Shown here: positions 12,976 to 14,207 of the stretch, in pieces
Layout: each line of letters begins with the position of its first letter
Numbering within the stretch: position 1 is the first letter of the stretch
NCBI GenBank assembly: GCA_937896495.1
Contig: CALBNQ010000197.1
Location: forward strand, 1 to 14,207
Direction of reading: 5' to 3'
DNA from: an uncultured archaeon
GTDB taxonomy: Archaea > Thermoproteota > Nitrososphaeria > Nitrososphaerales > Nitrosopumilaceae
DNA length: 14,207 bases
Made by a program: the position numbers and the translations under genes
The notes under the pieces: generated by a model
The model's input: only the letters and a program-made list of their open reading frames with translations
Told to the model about the DNA's origin: nothing
Database searches by the model: none

Positions 12976-14207
12976 ATGTATTCTGTGATATTGACAGAGT
13001 TGGGGATTTCAGTATTTAATGAAGAGAAGCTTGAAAGAGCATTTTCATTCTCAAATAATGTTAAAGAATATCTTTTAGTAAAAAATAAAGAAGCAAAACT
13101 CAATGAGCTCATAAATTACTTATTTTCAATTCAAAGGGGGTTTGCAGTAAGCGATGAATCATTACTTGCTATTTTGAAAAAAAATAATATCGATTGTCAA
13201 ATAATGGATGATTCAAAATTAGAAATAATTCAATCATCAAAACCACAAATAATTGTAGATTCAGGTTTTGCTTCAAATCCTCAAGATGCATTAGGAAAAC
13301 TAAGAGACTTTGCTTTAGGATTATCATCATCAAAAGTAACTGAAGTTTCAGAAAGTCCAGATCTTCATATCATTCAAGCAATCAATTCATTAGATGAAAT
13401 CGACAAAATTGCAAATGCATTAAGTTCAAGATTAAGAGAATGGTATGGATTACATTTTCCAGAATTAGATAACATTATTGATAGTATTAACGGATATGCA
13501 CAAATTGTAATGGCAGGAAAAAGAGAATCATTAACTAAACAAATCTTTGAAGATGCAGGTTTTCCAGAATCTAAAGTTGAGATGTTATCATTGATATCAT
13601 CAAAAAGTAGAGGTGGGGACATTTCAGATGTCAATTTATCAATTGTGCAATCAATTGCAAAACAGATTTTAGATTTTCATGAACTACGAAAGAAATTAGA
13701 AGAACATGTTGAATCAGAAATGGAAACAATTGCTCCAAATATTTCAGTAATTCTAGGTTCTGCAGTAGGTGCAAGAATTTTAGGAAGAGCTGGAAGTCTC
13801 AAAAAAATGGCATCAATGCCTGCAAGTACAATTCAAGTATTGGGTGCTGAAAAAGCATTGTTTAGAGCATTAAAGACAGGATCCCAACCACCAAAGCACG
13901 GATTATTATTCCAACATGCAATGGTACATGCAGCTCCTAGATGGCAAAGGGGAAAAATTGCTAGAGCCATAGCTGCCAAAGCAGTGATTGCAGCTAGAGT
14001 TGATGTCTACGGAGAAGGATTGAATCAAACTTTACTAGAAAAACTCAACATCAGAGTGGATGAAATAGGTAAAAAATATGAAAATCCAACTGAAAAAGAC
14101 ATCAGAAAACCACAACAATTCAGACAGGATGATGGAAACTTTGGTGGTAGAAGAGAAGGTGGTAGAAGAGAAGGTGGTAGAAGAGAAGGTGGTAGAAGAG
14201 AAGGTGG
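12976..14207 (+). CDS. nop5: Box C/D RNP scaffold protein Nop5 (Nop56/58-like), 3' end outside window
   Basis: Nop5 bridges L7Ae-bound box C/D guide RNA to fibrillarin for 2'-O-methylation of rRNA. The frame from ATG 12976 stays open for 410 codons to the window end. Seen: N-terminal fibrillarin-binding domain (about 1-115); a helical coiled-coil region (about 125-250) with W156-Y-G-L-H-F-P-E-L; and the NOP domain with I-L-G-S-A-V-G-A-R-I-L-G (259-270), S-M-P-A-S-T-I-Q-V-L-G-A-E-K-A-L-F (280-296) and P-P-K-H-G-L-L-F-Q-H (305-314). From residue 390 the tail is at least four GGRRE repeats, unlike the Lys/Glu-rich tail common in archaeal Nop5. A fibrillarin gene would be expected next, beyond the window. 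TATA spacing suggests a leaderless message. Confidence 0.95.
   Translation, partial: MYSVILTELGISVFNEEKLERAFSFSNNVKEYLLVKNKEAKLNELINYLFSIQRGFAVSDESLLAILKKNNIDCQIMDDSKLEIIQSSKPQIIVDSGFASNPQDALGKLRDFALGLSSSKVTEVSESPDLHIIQAINSLDEIDKIANALSSRLREWYGLHFPELDNIIDSINGYAQIVMAGKRESLTKQIFEDAGFPESKVEMLSLISSKSRGGDISDVNLSIVQSIAKQILDFHELRKKLEEHVESEMETIAPNISVILGSAVGARILGRAGSLKKMASMPASTIQVLGAEKALFRALKTGSQPPKHGLLFQHAMVHAAPRWQRGKIARAIAAKAVIAARVDVYGEGLNQTLLEKLNIRVDEIGKKYENPTEKDIRKPQQFRQDDGNFGGRREGGRREGGRREGGRREG
14143..14207 (+). repeat. 15-bp tandem repeat encoding GGRRE in the nop5 tail
   Basis: GGTGGTAGAAGAGAA is repeated four times exactly (14143-14157, 14158-14172, 14173-14187, 14188-14202). A fifth copy is cut by the window end. 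The unit is in frame and gives Gly-Gly-Arg-Arg-Glu. Identity at every base, including third positions, indicates recent expansion by slippage. Confidence 0.97.

Noticed and set aside
13374..13634. 86-codon minus-strand frame inside nop5
   Set aside because: Antisense to the conserved Nop5 helical region.
14143..14207. Tandem repeat as a CRISPR array or non-coding minisatellite
   Set aside because: Units are contiguous with no spacers and stay in the nop5 reading frame.

Overview
The window looks like a piece of chromosome from an AT-rich member of the Thaumarchaeota (Nitrososphaerota), most like the Nitrosopumilus/Nitrosarchaeum group. It carries clearly archaeal information-processing genes: RNA polymerase subunit Rpb4/RpoF, ribosomal proteins L21e and S30e, RadA, Nop5, DUF655 and KsgA/RsmA. 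S30e argues against a typical euryarchaeon. TATA-like boxes sit about 26-31 bp upstream of the start codon of nearly every first gene, so most transcripts appear leaderless. TTG starts are frequent. The organism assignment is an inference; no 16S rRNA or amo gene is present.

Layout. Positions 1-50 hold the probable beginning of a leftward gene that leaves the window. Positions 166-2607 are a rightward, tightly packed set of four poorly characterised genes: a 49-residue C2H2-like zinc-finger protein, a two-helix membrane protein with a CxxC, a 401-residue protein with a degenerate metallopeptidase-like motif pair, and a SirB1/transglutaminase-like protein with a TPR-like tail. Positions 2604-3129 run leftward: a 56-residue coiled-coil protein, a 53-residue zinc ribbon and tRNA-Ser(GCT). 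Positions 3223-4254 encode an isocitrate/isopropylmalate dehydrogenase family enzyme on the plus strand.

Positions 4255-12890 are all leftward. In transcription order they are pyrD-pyrK (pyrimidine synthesis); a B12-binding-type radical SAM protein; S30e; radA with an unusual 88-residue low-complexity tail; rlmN; and the conserved archaeal cluster L21e-rpoF-DUF655-rsmA-HemK-like methyltransferase. That cluster combines ribosome structure, transcription, small-subunit rRNA dimethylation and probable release-factor methylation.

From 12976 rightward lies nop5, the core scaffold of box C/D RNA-guided 2'-O-methylation. It is cut by the window end inside a run of 15-bp repeats encoding a GGRRE tail.

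Five genes shorter than 60 codons, or truncated by the window edge, were found by translating the sequence directly: 1-50, 166-315, 2604-2774, 2845-3006 and 12976-14207. No mobile element, CRISPR array or transposase was seen, and there is no gene-free stretch longer than 300 bases. The best leads for something undescribed are the four-gene 166-2607 set, the arginine/glycine-rich Nop5 tail, the RadA tail, the palindrome at the radA start, and the radical SAM enzyme.
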